The notes: generated by a model not told the origin, from the sequence alone. DNA of 64,000 nt from Gambelia wislizenii (GCA_030847615.1 JAUMIR010000015.1:5659501-5723500), one strand, 5' to 3'; shown: positions 1-10,800, numbered from the stretch's first letter. Translations and numbers: made by a program.

Positions 1-464
1 TGTTGATTGTATCACAAACAAATGGGTAGCGAATGGGTAGCTAGGTGTATGTGACTCCTAATCTATAAAAATTGTAACCTCTGAATAAGAGGGGAAGCCT
101 CCACTCACGGTCCTAATGTCTCTGTGCACAGATGCAACCTTTGGATAAAGTAGCTACTATCTCACTCTCATAATGCCCTCGTGTTGCTTGATGTACCTCT
201 GGAAGTGTATTGGCAGCCAGCGAATGAAAAAGTGCCATCCAAGGTGTGCTGAATCTATTGGGGGGAGGAAAGAAGAAGGTTCAGCACCTTGAATACTGCC
301 TTTTAAAGTTCAGACTAAAATCCAGAGTGGATTCACCCACCCTGCCCCCATTGAGATAGAAGTCACAAGCTGCCTCTTCCAGCCATTTCTTAAAGTTGTT
401 ACTTCCTAGTTCCTTTGCTCAACCCCATCCTAAAATCCTGTGTGTATGTGTGTGTTGTGTATGT
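1..464. other. Unassigned intergenic DNA
   Basis: I see no coding exon, RNA gene or clear repeat here. It lies 3' of LINGO4; in mammals I recall TDRKH as the next gene, but none of it is recognisable. Confidence 0.5.
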
Positions 465-560
465 GATTTCAAGTCAATTTATGATGACCCCATGAATTTC
501 ACAGGGTTTTCTTAGGCAAGGAATACTGAGAGGTGGGTTTTGCCAGGTCCTTCCTCAGTG
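465..560 (-). mobile_element. SINE 3' body fragment (Bov-B-like tail)
   Basis: The stretch with TTTCAAGTCAATTTATGATG, then CCCATGAATTTCACAGGGTT and TTCTTAGGCAAGGAATACTG, is the reverse complement of the SINE body found near 29.1 and 29.4 kb. The head is missing. Confidence 0.65.
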
Positions 561-802
561 TCATGCCCCATGAGCCTGATGAGGCTGTAGAGTCAGAGGA
601 GGAGGAGGAGGAGGAGGACATGGCAGGAAATGGCTCAAGGGACCCTGGCACAGGTTTATCTCTACTTGTGCCAGCAGGGAACCCTGCCAACCTAGAGGCT
701 TGAGCAGAGGAAGAGCCTGGTCCGAGTGGGTTGGCACCAGTCCCAGTGCAGAGTCTTGCCCATTCAGATAAGGATGACGAAGAAGAGAGGGACTTACCTC
801 AT
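561..802. repeat. Unassigned DNA with a GAG/GGA triplet run
   Basis: A short (GGA)n run at about 595-618 is the only structure seen. It translates as a Ser-rich open frame on the minus strand that has no other support. Confidence 0.5.
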
Positions 803-1860
803 AGAATCATAGAATCATAGAATTGCAGAGTTGGAAGAGACCACGAGGGCCATCCAGTCCAACCCCCTGCCATGTAGGAATCGCGATCAAAGCATCCCCG
901 ACAGATGGCCATCCAGCCTCTGTTTAAAGACCTCCAAGGAAGGAGACCCCACCACACTCCAAGGGAGTGCGTTCCACTGCCGAACAGCTCTTACTGTCAA
1001 AATGTTCCTCCTAATGTTGAGGTGGAATCTCTGTTCCTGGAGCTTGCACCCATTGCTCCGTGTTCCAGTCTCTGGAGCAGCAGAAAACAAGCCTGCTCCA
1101 TCCTCAGCGTGACATCCCTTCAAATACTTAAACAGGGCTATCATATTGCCTCTTAACCGTCTTTTTTCCAGGCTAAACATACCCAGCTCCCTAAGTCTCT
1201 CCTCATAAGGCATTGTTTCCAGACCTTTCACCATTTTAGTTGCCCTTCTCTGGACACGCTCCAATTTGTCAATATCTTTTCTGAATTGTGGTGCCCAGAA
1301 CTGGACACAGTATTCTAAGTGGGGTCTGACCAAGGCAGAATAGAGTGGCACTATTACTTCCCTTGATCTAGACACTATACTTCTATTGATACAGCCCAAA
1401 ATTGCATTGGCCTTTTTAGCTGCCGCATCACACTGTTGGCTCATGTTCAACTTGTGGTCTACTAGGACTCCTAGATCCCTTTCGCACGTAGTCTCATTCA
1501 GCCAGGTCTCTCCCATCCTATATTTATGCATTTCATTTTTCCGCCCTAAATGCAGTACTTTACATTTCGCCGTATTGAATTTCATTTTGTTAGCTTTGGC
1601 CCAGCTCTCCAGTCTATCCAGGTCATTCTGAATTTTGATCCTGTCCTCTAGGGTATTAGCTACTCCTCCCAATTTGGTGTCATCTGCAAATTTGATAAGT
1701 ATGCCCCTAATTCCCTCATCTAAGTCATTGATAAAGATGTTGAATAGCACTGGGCCCAGGACAGAACCCTGTGGCACCCCACTGGTCACATCTTTCCAAG
1801 ACGAAGAGGAGCCACTGCTGAGCACCCTTTGGGTTCGGCCGCTCCACCATTGTATACCCA
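803..1860 (-). mobile_element. CR1 LINE, 3' half with open reverse transcriptase frame
   Basis: On the minus strand a long open frame (stop near 887, open beyond 1860) encodes the CR1 RT motifs TSGVPQGSVLGPVLFN and FADDTKLGG, then the thumb region and C-terminus ending GHLSGML. A short 3' UTR ends in tandem copies of ATTCTATG at 803-825, the classic CR1 tail. The element is 5' truncated inside RT near 1860. The frame carries no stop over more than 320 codons, so this is a fairly recent insertion. ORF residues upstream of WWSGRTQR do not look like CR1 and probably belong to flanking DNA. Confidence 0.9.
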
Positions 1861-2289
1861 GCAGCGAGCTGAAAAGAAAGCTCAAAGGAAGTCTCTGAGA
1901 CTTTAGGAGAAAAACCTGCTCATTAAGAAACACCTGACAAAGCCTTAATTGCTTTATATAGGCTGGGAGAGGCAATGGAGGCTTTGTCAGAGATCAATTG
2001 ATCTTCCTGGTGAAAGCTTCCTGCTGATTTCGGTGCCTGGATTCTGGTTATCTTGATTTCTGTTACCTTGACTCGTGCTTAGACCTTGGACTGTCCCTGA
2101 CTACTCTGCTGCCTGCTCCTGTTGACCCATGGACTGTTTTGGACCCTTGCTGACTGACTGCCGTAAGCTTCTGACCTGTTGAACTGTGTTACTGGACTAA
2201 ATCTTTGACTGTGTTTGCATTCCTGGGAGCCAATTAACAGTTGGCTCCCTTCCCAGACTAGTGGTGTTGATACTTTGCTGGTACCTAGA
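1861..2289. other. Unassigned intergenic DNA
   Basis: No gene or recognised repeat is visible between the truncated CR1 and the SINE, apart from TAGTTAGA repeats from 2289 that belong to the SINE tail. Confidence 0.45.
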
Positions 2290-2572
2290 TAGTTAGATAG
2301 TTAGATAGTTAGTTATTTATACCCCGCTCTTCAGCCACAAGGCTATCAGAGCGGCTTACAAATTGTTTTAAGCAATAGCTATTTACACATCTACACTGCA
2401 TTAAACAGTTTCCAATGTGTGTTAGCTAATTGCCCCCACAAGCTGGGTACTCATTTTACCGACCTACGAAAGGATGGAAGGCTGAGTGAACCTTGGAGCC
2501 CGCTGGAATCGAACTTGCAACGTGGTGGCTTGCAGTACTGGCATTTAACCACTGCACCACCAGCACCACCTA
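2290..2572 (-). mobile_element. tRNA-derived SINE with L2-like tail, copy 1
   Basis: The minus strand reads a tRNA-like head (GGTGGTGCAGTGGTTAAATG, box B-like TTCGATTCCAGC), a body shared with the copies near 7.7 and 48.2 kb, and a tail GCCGCTCTGATAGCCTTGTG followed by TATAAATA and short TAGA/TAGT repeats. The tail resembles the 3' end of the L2 copies in this window. It abuts a 5S-headed SINE at about 2573. Confidence 0.85.
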
Positions 2573-2712
2573 GTTGCTTTCCGGACACTCTGAAATAGAC
2601 CCTACAGAATCTGGTATTCATTGGTGGTCTCCCATCCAAGTACTAATCAGGGCGATCATGCTTAGCTTCCAAGATCAGACAGGATCTGGTGGCTTTGGGG
2701 TATTTAGGTGGG
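2573..2712 (-). mobile_element. 5S rRNA-headed SINE fragment, copy 1
   Basis: The minus strand carries a 5S rRNA-like stretch: AGATCCTGTCTGATCTTGGA, AGCTAAGCATGATC, then TTAGTACTTGGATGGGAGAC, which is the internal promoter region of 5S rRNA. It is followed by a non-5S body (CTGTAGGGTCTATTTCAGAG) shared with the copy near 29.5 kb. It is too diverged and truncated to be a 5S gene. Confidence 0.75.
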
Positions 2713-3190
2713 CTCCTAAATTCTTACAATATCTGTAAATATAGAAGGGTAACGTTTTGATCTTATCCCTTCCTTTCAAAAAAAGTTTAGGGCAAACTAG
2801 CATGGCTCTTTGCCCCACAATCCATTGGATCCCCCCCAACCTGAGATTGGGAAACGTTTCCTTCTTTGGATGAGGATTCCCAGAATGGCTTCCAGCTATC
2901 TCATAACTCATAGCTCAGAAGTGAGTTCTGGTTGTGATTTTCAACCAGTGGGGTGACTGAAAATTACATAATGCAGCCTGCCCTGTGGAAGCAGAGGGGA
3001 TTGGGCTCCCTATGCCCTCCACTCTATTATAGATCACCCAGGGGTTATAGCCCACCCCCCTTCTAGAGAGAGAGGAAAGAGAGGCATCCATCCAACCTCA
3101 TTTGAAATTCTCTACAGTTTGGGAGTCTACATTTTGCCTTTGGTAAATTAATGCCCTTTGTTCAGGGCTCAAATGAGCAGCAGAAATTCA
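2713..3190. other. Unassigned intergenic DNA
   Basis: No coding signal or repeat family is recognised. It leads into the degenerate tandem array that starts near 3200. Confidence 0.45.
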
Positions 3191-3199
3191 GTACAAATG

Positions 3200-4090
3200 A
3201 GGACAGGAAGGCCTAAATTCATGTTAGTCCCAGCAACAATAGACCCACTAAATCAACAGGAACTTGGGTTTATGTAGACTTAGACTCCATGATTTCATAA
3301 TCCCAACTGCAAAAGACACACTGATTCAATAGTTCATCCCAACAGACTCATTCAGTCAATGGGAACTTCTTATGTTCTTATGTAGAGTCAAACCCACTGA
3401 TTCAATAGTTAGTCCCCCCAATTCAAGTAGAATCACTGAATCAATGGGAACATGGTAAGGTGACTGCTATGTAGAATTAGACCCATTGAGTCCACAGTCC
3501 CAACTAGAGTTGGGATTCAATAGTTCATCCCAACTACAATAAATCAACAGGAATTTGACAAGTCAACCCTTATGTAGAGTTAGACCCATTGATTCCATAG
3601 TCCCAACTACAACAGACACACTGATTCAATAGTTCATCCCAACGACAGTTGTCCCTTCATCTTCACTGGGGTTTGGTTCCAGGACCCCCCGTGAATACCA
3701 AAATCTGTGAATACTCAAGTCCCATTATATGCAATGGCATAGCAAAATGGTGTCCCTTATATAAGATGGCAAAATCAAGGTTTGCTCTTTGGATTATTAT
3801 TTTTTAAAGAATATTTTCAAGCTGTGAATACTTAAATCTGTGGATACCAAATCCGTGGACATGGAGGGGCAACTGTACAGCAGACTTGTTCAGTCAATGG
3901 GAGGTCACTAGGTCAGCTCTTAGGTAGAGTCAGATTCATTGATACAATAGTTAGTCCCACTTAGATTAGAATCACTGAATCAATGGGAACATGGTAAATT
4001 GACTGCTATGTAGAATTAGATCCATTGAGTCCATAGTCCCAACTAGAGTGGACCCATTGCTTCTATCAATGGTTCTACTCTAGTTAAGAC
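3200..4090 (+). repeat. Degenerate tandem array 3' of LINGO4, interrupted by a DNA element
   Basis: Variants of GATTCAATAGT, ATGTAGAATTAGACCCATTG, CATAGTCCCAACTA and GAATCAATGGGAACATGG recur about every 60-75 bases. A longer block repeats at a second scale: 3340-3500 and 3880-4060 match closely, giving a period of about 310 bases once the inserted 230-base element at 3646-3875 is removed. It ends about 100 bases from the LINGO4 stop codon and may lie in the 3' UTR or flank. Confidence 0.75.
3646..3875. mobile_element. Tigger/pogo-like nonautonomous element, copy 1
   Basis: The ends are inverted: CAGTTGTCCCTTC at the left and GGGGCAACTG at the right. The 230-base interior is near-palindromic and related to copies at 13.3, 30.9 and 31.4 kb. 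The sequence resembles MER2/Tigger termini (family knowledge). TA follows the right end; the left flank reads GA, so that side of the duplication has mutated. Confidence 0.75.
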
Positions 4091-4194
4091 TAATAATTGG
4101 ATTGAGACCTAGGAAGGCTTCCCTCAGTCCTGTAACTGGTGGCATTGAAGGAGAATGAAGGGCTCCATCCTATTGAAGATGCTCATCGGGTATT

Positions 4195-6000
4195 TCATCT
4201 GGGTTTTTTAGTTGGAGTTCTGTTTTTGCTAGTCATGGCCTTGTAACCACGGGGAAAACGAGGTACAGATTCAATCACATGGTGCTTGGCGTTCCCTCTG
4301 CTTTTACTCCAGAGAAAGATGAAGATAAAGCAAACACTGACCGAGCACAGAAAGGGCACCACTCCAATGACCAAGATGCCCACCAAGGTTCCGAGGTCCA
4401 CCAGGAACGGCTGGGGGTTATCCATGTCACCGAGTAAGCTGGCATTGCTTATGAGTAAAGAGCTGTTGAAAAGAGGTACAGAGACATTGAGATAGGCCAC
4501 CATGGTGTCGATGCCTGCTGCATTGTTGGCAATGCAGTGGTATGAGCCACTATCTTCCAGCAAGGCGTACTGGATCTTCAGGGTGCCATCGGGAAGGACA
4601 ACTAGCCGGCCTTTGTGGCTGGTGTCCAATGTGATGTTTTGAGGGGAGACCCATGAAACAGTGGGAGGTGGGTCTCCCTCGCTTTTGCAAGTCAAATTTG
4701 CCTGGCCTCCTTCATCAACCTTTACTCTCTGAAGAGACTTGTCATCAATCGTTGGCTTTCTACACTTGAAGTGACCTGGTGGGACCTCTGAGAATTTATG
4801 AAAGGTCATCCCTTTCCCTGTTGAGTTGGTAGAACAGATCGGTTGCTGGGCCTCAAAATTCAACCGTCGCCTCCTCCGAATGATCCAGAGGAGACGGCAA
4901 TCACAAGCCAGGGGGTTTTGGTCTAATCTGAGGACTTCTAGGTTTCCCACTGAGTGGAAGACCCTTTCCTCGAGGGTCTGCAAATCATTGCTGGAAACAT
5001 TGAGGAGACGGAAGTGAACAAGGCCTTGGAAAGCATGGGCCTGTATCGTGACCAGCCGTCCACCTGTGAGGTGGAACTCCTGAAGGCGGGAGAGGTCGGT
5101 CAGCCTCTTCCCACGGATCATGGAGATCGGGTTGTACGAGAGGTCAAGGGAACGGAGGTGAGCCAGGTGCTTAATGGCTTTATAAGGAACATCATAGAGA
5201 CTGCATTTGGTGATGGACAAGGAAGTGATGTTTAGGCCTGAGAGGCTCTGAGACTGCAAAGTGGTCAGGAAAGGCCACTGGTAGATTTCCAGATCTTTGA
5301 GGTGATGGAGTGTTTGGAAGGCATGGTTGGGGATGGCACTGATGTTCAAGACTTTGAGCCGGAGCTCCACAAGATGATGAAGGTGGGAGAGCGCTTCTGT
5401 TGGGACACCAGTGATGTTGCATCTCTCAAGCGTCAGCTGCTGGAGGTGCTGAAGGCCGCTGAAAGCTTGGCTTGAAATGAAGACCAGGTGGTTGTCTCCT
5501 GTCTCCAGCTTCCTGAGGTTAGAGAGGTCTTTGAAAGAGTGATCCAGGAAAACAAGGATCCTATTTTCGCTAATGTCAAGGATAGAGAGGTTGGGCAGCC
5601 CTGTGAAAACACCATCAGGGACCATATCCAACCTGTTACCTTTCAGCCGGAGGGTCATCAAGTTCTTCAGGCAATTGAAGGCCCTGTCTTCGATGTTGGA
5701 GATCATGTTGTGGCTCAGGTCCAGCTCCTTCAAGACCCATAGGCGGGAGAACATGCCCTCCCGCAAGGTGTGGAGGGAGTTGTGGCTCAAGTCCAAGAAC
5801 TCAGAATCTGGAGGGATCTTGCCTGGGACGGATGTCAGATTCCGACTGTTGCAGAAGACAGCCTTATCCTGGGCAGGGCAGACACACTTTGAAGGGCAGC
5901 TCCATCCAAATCCCACAAAGAGGGCTGCCGGGATGATAAACAGCAGGGTCTGCCAGCTCATCCAAGAGGAAGGGGGGTCTGGCAGGGTCTTGACCGCCAT
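4195..6000 (-). CDS. LINGO4: LINGO4: leucine-rich repeat and Ig domain membrane protein, complete single coding exon
   Basis: The reading frame is 601 codons and uninterrupted. I start it at the ATG at 5998-6000; the open frame runs on upstream only through a splice acceptor. In order it shows a hydrophobic signal segment (about residues 17-33), an LRR N-cap with Cys35, 39, 41 and 50, about a dozen leucine-rich repeats (about 60-360), an LRR C-cap (Cys366, 368, 389, 413), one Ig domain (Cys438 and Cys489, with the DSGSYHC motif), a membrane span (about 538-564) and a short basic tail of about 37 residues. I count about eleven Asn-X-Ser/Thr sites in the ectodomain. This is the LINGO domain order and length; the family sits at the neuronal plasma membrane, LINGO1 being the well-known Nogo-receptor co-receptor, while LINGO4 function is poorly known. 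The paralogue call rests on RORC being the upstream neighbour on the same strand. LINGO1-3 are less likely alternatives. Confidence 0.9.
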   Translation of the reverse strand: MAVKTLPDPPSSWMSWQTLLFIIPAALFVGFGWSCPSKCVCPAQDKAVFCNSRNLTSVPGKIPPDSEFLDLSHNSLHTLREGMFSRLWVLKELDLSHNMISNIEDRAFNCLKNLMTLRLKGNRLDMVPDGVFTGLPNLSILDISENRILVFLDHSFKDLSNLRKLETGDNHLVFISSQAFSGLQHLQQLTLERCNITGVPTEALSHLHHLVELRLKVLNISAIPNHAFQTLHHLKDLEIYQWPFLTTLQSQSLSGLNITSLSITKCSLYDVPYKAIKHLAHLRSLDLSYNPISMIRGKRLTDLSRLQEFHLTGGRLVTIQAHAFQGLVHFRLLNVSSNDLQTLEERVFHSVGNLEVLRLDQNPLACDCRLLWIIRRRRRLNFEAQQPICSTNSTGKGMTFHKFSEVPPGHFKCRKPTIDDKSLQRVKVDEGGQANLTCKSEGDPPPTVSWVSPQNITLDTSHKGRLVVLPDGTLKIQYALLEDSGSYHCIANNAAGIDTMVAYLNVSVPLFNSSLLISNASLLGDMDNPQPFLVDLGTLVGILVIGVVPFLCSVSVCFIFIFLWSKSRGNAKHHVIESVPRFPRGYKAMTSKNRTPTKKPR

Positions 6001-6040
6001 CTTGCTTGCTTTCTGAAAGGACAGCAGGGAGAACAACAGG
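6001..6040 (-). other. Splice acceptor and 5' UTR start of the LINGO4 coding exon
   Basis: Reading the minus strand, a pyrimidine-rich run ends in CAG at 6013-6015, followed by 12 bases of leader and then the ATG. This is a good 3' splice site, so the coding exon should begin at 6012, with at least one noncoding exon upstream. LINGO genes typically have a 5' UTR intron and a single coding exon. I could not locate the upstream exon in the repeat-rich 6-46 kb interval. Confidence 0.7.
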
Positions 6041-6084
6041 CAAAGATGTTTTTATGCAAGCAGACTTTTAATATATAGTTGGGG

Positions 6085-6300
6085 TTCTGGAGGCTTTTAT
6101 TGGGGTGTGTTTTTATTTTTATTTTGTTTATTTTTATCTTTTAACTTTTATGTGTTTTATGTAATTTTAGATTTTTATATTGTGAGGTTTTTAATGGTTT
6201 TAAACTATATTTTAAGTGATTTTGTGAGCCGCCTTGTATCCCTTCTGGGAGAAAGCAGGCATATAAATTTATTTATTTATTTATTTATTTAATTAACCAG
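6085..6300 (+). mobile_element. LINE 3'-end fragment
   Basis: A T-rich stretch runs into GTGAGCCGCCTTGTATCCCT, then a GGGAGAAAGCAGGCATATAA segment and an ATTTATTT repeat tail. This is the usual layout of an L2-like 3' end. It lies just upstream of the LINGO4 exon acceptor, in its 5' intron. Confidence 0.55.
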
Positions 6301-6542
6301 TCAAACAAAAAAACCAAGAGAGGTTTGCAGTTAAGAGCCAGAGTATGGCGGGGGTGGCCTGTGGGCCCCATATAGCTCCAAGACTGTTTTGAGGCTCCCA
6401 GGCTCCAAGCGCTCCCATTTTTTTTTCCAAAATAAAAACTGCTATTTTTGGCAAAATGTCCTCTCCCCACCCCACATAGAATGGGTTGATTTCTTATTGG
6501 AAAAAGGACTTTTCCCACACGTAAAACAGCCTGGGGGAGGCG

Positions 6543-6700
6543 GTTGTTGTAATGTGCCTTCGTGGTAACCCTGACTTATGGTGACCCTATGATAGGATTT
6601 TCTTGGCCAGATTTCTTCAGAGAAGGTAGGTAAGCCTTTGCCTTGCTCTGAGATGGAGAGAGTGTGACTTGCTGAAGGATAACCAATAGGTTTCCGTGGC
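6543..6700 (-). mobile_element. Sauria-type SINE fragment
   Basis: The reverse complement of the Sauria SINE is visible: a CTGACTTATGGTGACCCTAT core, then TTTTCTTGGCCAGATTTCTT and GAGAGAGTGTGACTTGC. The tRNA-like head is decayed. Confidence 0.7.
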
Positions 6701-6743
6701 TTCTTGGCATCAAATGACAAACCAGGCTTCAAATTACATACCT

Positions 6744-6788
6744 TTGTTGTTATGTGCCATCAAGTTGACTCTCACCTATGGCACCCCC
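6744..6788 (-). mobile_element. Sauria-type SINE, 3' end, split by a DNA element (rest at 12848-12990)
   Basis: TGTTGTTATGTGCCATCAAG and the following bases are the SINE 3' end in reverse. The remainder resumes near 12848, so the roughly 6 kb between them was inserted later. Confidence 0.65.
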
Positions 6789-6936
6789 ATTCTATGTGGA
6801 ATGGGATATTTCAGTACGGCCGGTTCAGTGTGGCCATTTCATCATGACCATTTCAGTGTGGTGCAGTTCTGCTCATGTATCAATTGATCATTTACAATTT
6901 TGCCAAGAAAGTGCAATCAAAACCATTTCTGTTTGC

Positions 6937-7087
6937 TTGGGATTGTCTTGCAAAACGATTTGGGTAAGGGTTAGGGTTAGGGTTATTATCAATTATAAAT
7001 AATATCAACTGATAACTGATAATGCCCCTAATGCTAATCCTAACCCTAACCCTTATCCAAATAGTTTTGCAAAATAATCCCAAACAA
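6937..7087. repeat. Inverted repeat carrying telomere-type TTAGGG motifs
   Basis: The left arm contains GGGTAAGGGTTAGGGTTAGG (from 6962) and the right arm CCTAACCCTAACCCTTATCC (7039-7058). The homology continues outward: TTGCAAAACGATTTGGG on the left and, inverted, TTGCAAAACTATTTGG on the right. The roughly 50-base loop is AT-rich. Confidence 0.8.
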
Positions 7088-7539
7088 ACAAATGTTTTTT
7101 CCCCACTGTTTATTTATCAAATGATCATTTATACAACACATTTACATTTTAACATATCCATAATCCTCATTTCTTATACTAGAAGTTATTCTGTATAACA
7201 CAAAAATTACACAAAATAATATCTTCTCTTCTTGTTTCTATACTCTTCTTTATCGTCATTTCTTCTTTATCATCCTTCTTTCCTACCCTTGACTTCCCCT
7301 GTTTTACAAAACCAAAGGATTTATTCCAATTATTCCTTATTCTCTCTTTGTTCCAGTATTACTCTAATTAACCTCTCAAATATACATTGTTATATATTTT
7401 TTTATTTTACTTGTGCTTTGCCATTCATTCCCAACTTGTCTTTATTTGTTTCCCACACATTTGGAACCCTCACCTCCACCTGATACTATCCCTTCTGATC
7501 AACCATTCCTCTTTTATTTAAATAATCCGTAATATATAT

Positions 7540-7815
7540 TTATATTTATTTATATTTATTTATATATACCCCGCTCTTCAGCCACAAGGCTATCAGAGCG
7601 GCTTACAAATTGTTTTAAGCAATAGCTATTTACACATCTACACTGCATTAAACAGTTTCCAATGTGTCTTAGCTAATTGCCCCCACAAGCTGGGTACTCA
7701 ATTTACCGACCTACAAAAGGATGGAAGGCTGAGTGAACCTTGGAGCCCTCTGGAATCGAACTTGCAATGTGGTGGCTTGCAGGACTGCATTTAACCACTG
7801 CGCCACCAAGGCTCC
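7540..7815 (-). mobile_element. tRNA-derived SINE with L2-like tail, copy 2, inside the L1
   Basis: It matches the copy at 2290-2572 over its whole length: head GGTGGCGCAGTGGTTAAATG (reverse), body, GCCGCTCTGATAGCCTTGTG tail and TTTATA repeats. The L1 ORF2 frame reads directly into its head, so it inserted after the L1. CCATTCCTCTT occurs on both sides (near 7504 and 7826) and may be the target duplication. Confidence 0.85.
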
Positions 7816-10800
7816 TTGGTGTTTCCATTCCTCTTCCACTTCTTCCACATTTCTATTATGTATAATCTGTGTCAGTTTATCATTATTCTCCATCTCTAAC
7901 AATTTATCTAACCATTCTTCTAATTTTGGTACCTCATTCGCTTTCCATATTGCAGCTATCTTCAGTCTAGCGGCCGTAACTAAATATAATATCACTCTCC
8001 AATATTTTTTCTCAATATACTTTTCTAATATTGTTGTTATATTCAGCAAGTATAGTTTAGGATCCATTACAAATGTTATGCCAAATATCTTTTGCATAGT
8101 ATTATGCACTTTTTCCCAGAATCTCTTTATCTTAGGACAACCCCACCACATATGATGAAGAGACCCCACCTCTTTTCCACATTTCCAACATTTCTTGTTG
8201 GTTAACTTATAAATTTTGCTTAATCTCGCTGGTGTCAGGTACCATCTGTTAGCTATCTTCAGAAAATGTTCCTTCAGGTCTTGGTTTGCGGTGAATCTAT
8301 TTGTGTTAATCCAGGCACATTCCCACTCCTCCAAACTTATGACCTCACCTATATCTTTGGCCCATCTTATCATTGCATCTGTAATCAGCTCATCTTCTAG
8401 TTCTCTTTCAAGCAGTATCTTATAAATTTTAGCTATTTTCCCTTTTTCTTGTTTACAAATAATCTTATCTATTTCATTTTTCTCCTTTATAAATCCATAT
8501 GTTATTTTATCTTCTCTAAATCTATGAACTAACTGAGCATGGGTTAACCATTGTATATCATATCCTTGGCTCCGTATTTCCTCTCTTGTTTTTAAACAAC
8601 TTTCTCCATTAGACCATTTTATCAAGTCATTATAAGTCAACCAGTCTTCTTTTTTTGTCCATCTGGCCTGGAATGCTTCTACTGGTGATAGCCATGGAGG
8701 AATGTTACTGTAGAATTTTTGCTTTACCTTACTCTAAATTTTCAATAAAGGTCCTCTGACCGTATGATTTTCAAACTCTCTGTCTACTTTTATCCTGTCA
8801 TACCACATATACACGTGAATTCCAAACTTCTGATTCCCACATTCCAAATTTATTATTCTTTCATTCCTTAAAGTTACCCATTCGCTTATCCAGTTCATCC
8901 CGCAAGCCATATAATATAACTTAAGGTTTGGAAGGGCGGTTCCTCCTCTATTCTTTGCGTCTAGTAATGTTGTCCATTTTATCCTGTGTTTTCGTCCATT
9001 CCAAATAAAGTTCTTTAGATCTTTTGTCCATTCTTGAAACGGTTTTTCATTAGTTAATATAACCAAGTTCTGAAATAGGAACATCATTCTGGGCAAGATG
9101 TTCAGCTTGATTGTGGCTATCTTCCCTAGTAATGACAAGTTTAATTTTTGCCATCTTTTGAGATCTTCCTTTATCTGATACCAAGTTCTTTTGTAATTAT
9201 TTTCATACAATTGTTTGCTTCTTTTAGTCAGCCAAATACCTAAATACTTTGTTTTGGTTTCTATCTTACTGCCTGATATATCTTTTAAATTAAATTCTTC
9301 CAACTTTGTTAAATTCCTAGTTAATATAACTGTTTTTTCCTTATTGGTTTTAAAGCCTGATACGTTCCCCAAATTCTGTTATCATTTCCAATACTTTCCC
9401 CGTGTTGTTTATTGGGTCTTGGATTATTAACAATAGGTCATCTGCATAAGCCAACAATTTGTACTCATGTCCCTTCAATCTCAGACCAGGAATTGTTTCT
9501 TCTTCTCTAATTTGTTTGTTTAGAACCTCCATAGCGAGAATAAACAGTAATGGGGACAGCGGACAGCCCTGTCTGGTTCCCTTCTGAATGTTGATTAAAG
9601 AGGATCTCTCCCCGTTTACTAATATATGTGCCTTTTGTTTTTTATAAATCTGATCAACACTTAGATAGAATTCTGAACCTATGTCAATCTCTTCAAGTAC
9701 ACCCTTCATATATTGCCATCTCAGGCTATCAAAGGCTTTTTCCACGTCTGCAAATATTAAAGCTGCCTTCTTATCATTATTTTTTTCATAATATTCCAAA
9801 ATACTTAAGGTCAGTCTTATATTATTTGCTAATGTTCTTCCTGGAAGAAAGCCATTCTGGTCTGGATGTATAAACGTTGCTAATACTTTCTTCAACCTAT
9901 TAGCAAGAATCGTTGTGTAGATTTTATAATCAACGTTCAAAAGGGATATTGGACGGTAGTTTCTAACTTCTGTCCTATCTTTCCCTTCCTTTGGAATTTT
10001 AGTTATATCTGCAATTTCCCATGTTTCAGGGATGCCTTCTTCCTTTATCTTATTAAACATTTCCTGCATATATTCAATCAAATCTTTCTCAAACACTTTG
10101 TAGTATTCTGCTATGAATCCATCGGGGCCTGGCGATTTCCCCGGCTTCAGATTCTTTATAACCAAAGATATCTCTTGTGTTGTTATCGGTTTTCCAAGTA
10201 TCTCCCGTTGTTCATCTGTAATCCTCCCTACGTTGTTATTCTTTATATATTTTCTGATCTCAAGATCATTATTTATATCTTCACTTTTGTCAGCGTATAA
10301 ATTTTCATAATATTGTACAAACTTATACATTATGTCTTTCTGCGAAGTAAATATATTGTTGTCTTCTCTAATCGCTGTTATAAGTTTCTTATCGGATTCT
10401 TTTTTAAGCCTATGTGCAAGCCATCTACCCACTTTATTGGCATTAACAAAGTAATTTTGCTTAACTCTTTTTAACTTATATGCCACTCCTTCTATTATCT
10501 CTTGCTTCAGTTCATTTTGTATAATTTTTATTCCTGACAGAATCTTTTCATTACTAGGTTTCTGTCTTAGTATTTCTTCTTTCTCTTTTAGTTCTCCCAG
10601 AAGTCTCTCTTTCTTCTCTTTTCTCTGTTTTTGTATTTCTGCAGCTCTTTGTAGGAACAGGCCTCTCATTGTCGCCTTGAAAGCATCCCATCTTACTTTA
10701 CTGGAGGTTTCTTTTGTGCTATTTATGTTGAAATAGTTTTTCATCTCCTTTATTCTTATTACAAATTTCTCGTCTTTTAACATACCCTCCCTCATTCTCC

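Noticed and set aside
2573..2712. Possible 5S rRNA gene
   Set aside because: Diverged, truncated and continuous with a SINE body; the same holds near 29.5 and 58.8 kb.
3200..4090. Possible CRISPR-like array
   Set aside because: The repeats are degenerate, spacers are not unique, and the genome is a vertebrate.
4954..6016. Plus-strand open frames across the LINGO4 exon (for example 4954-5235, 5488-5742, 5573-6016)
   Set aside because: They are antisense shadows of the LRR coding exon; none has a domain of its own.
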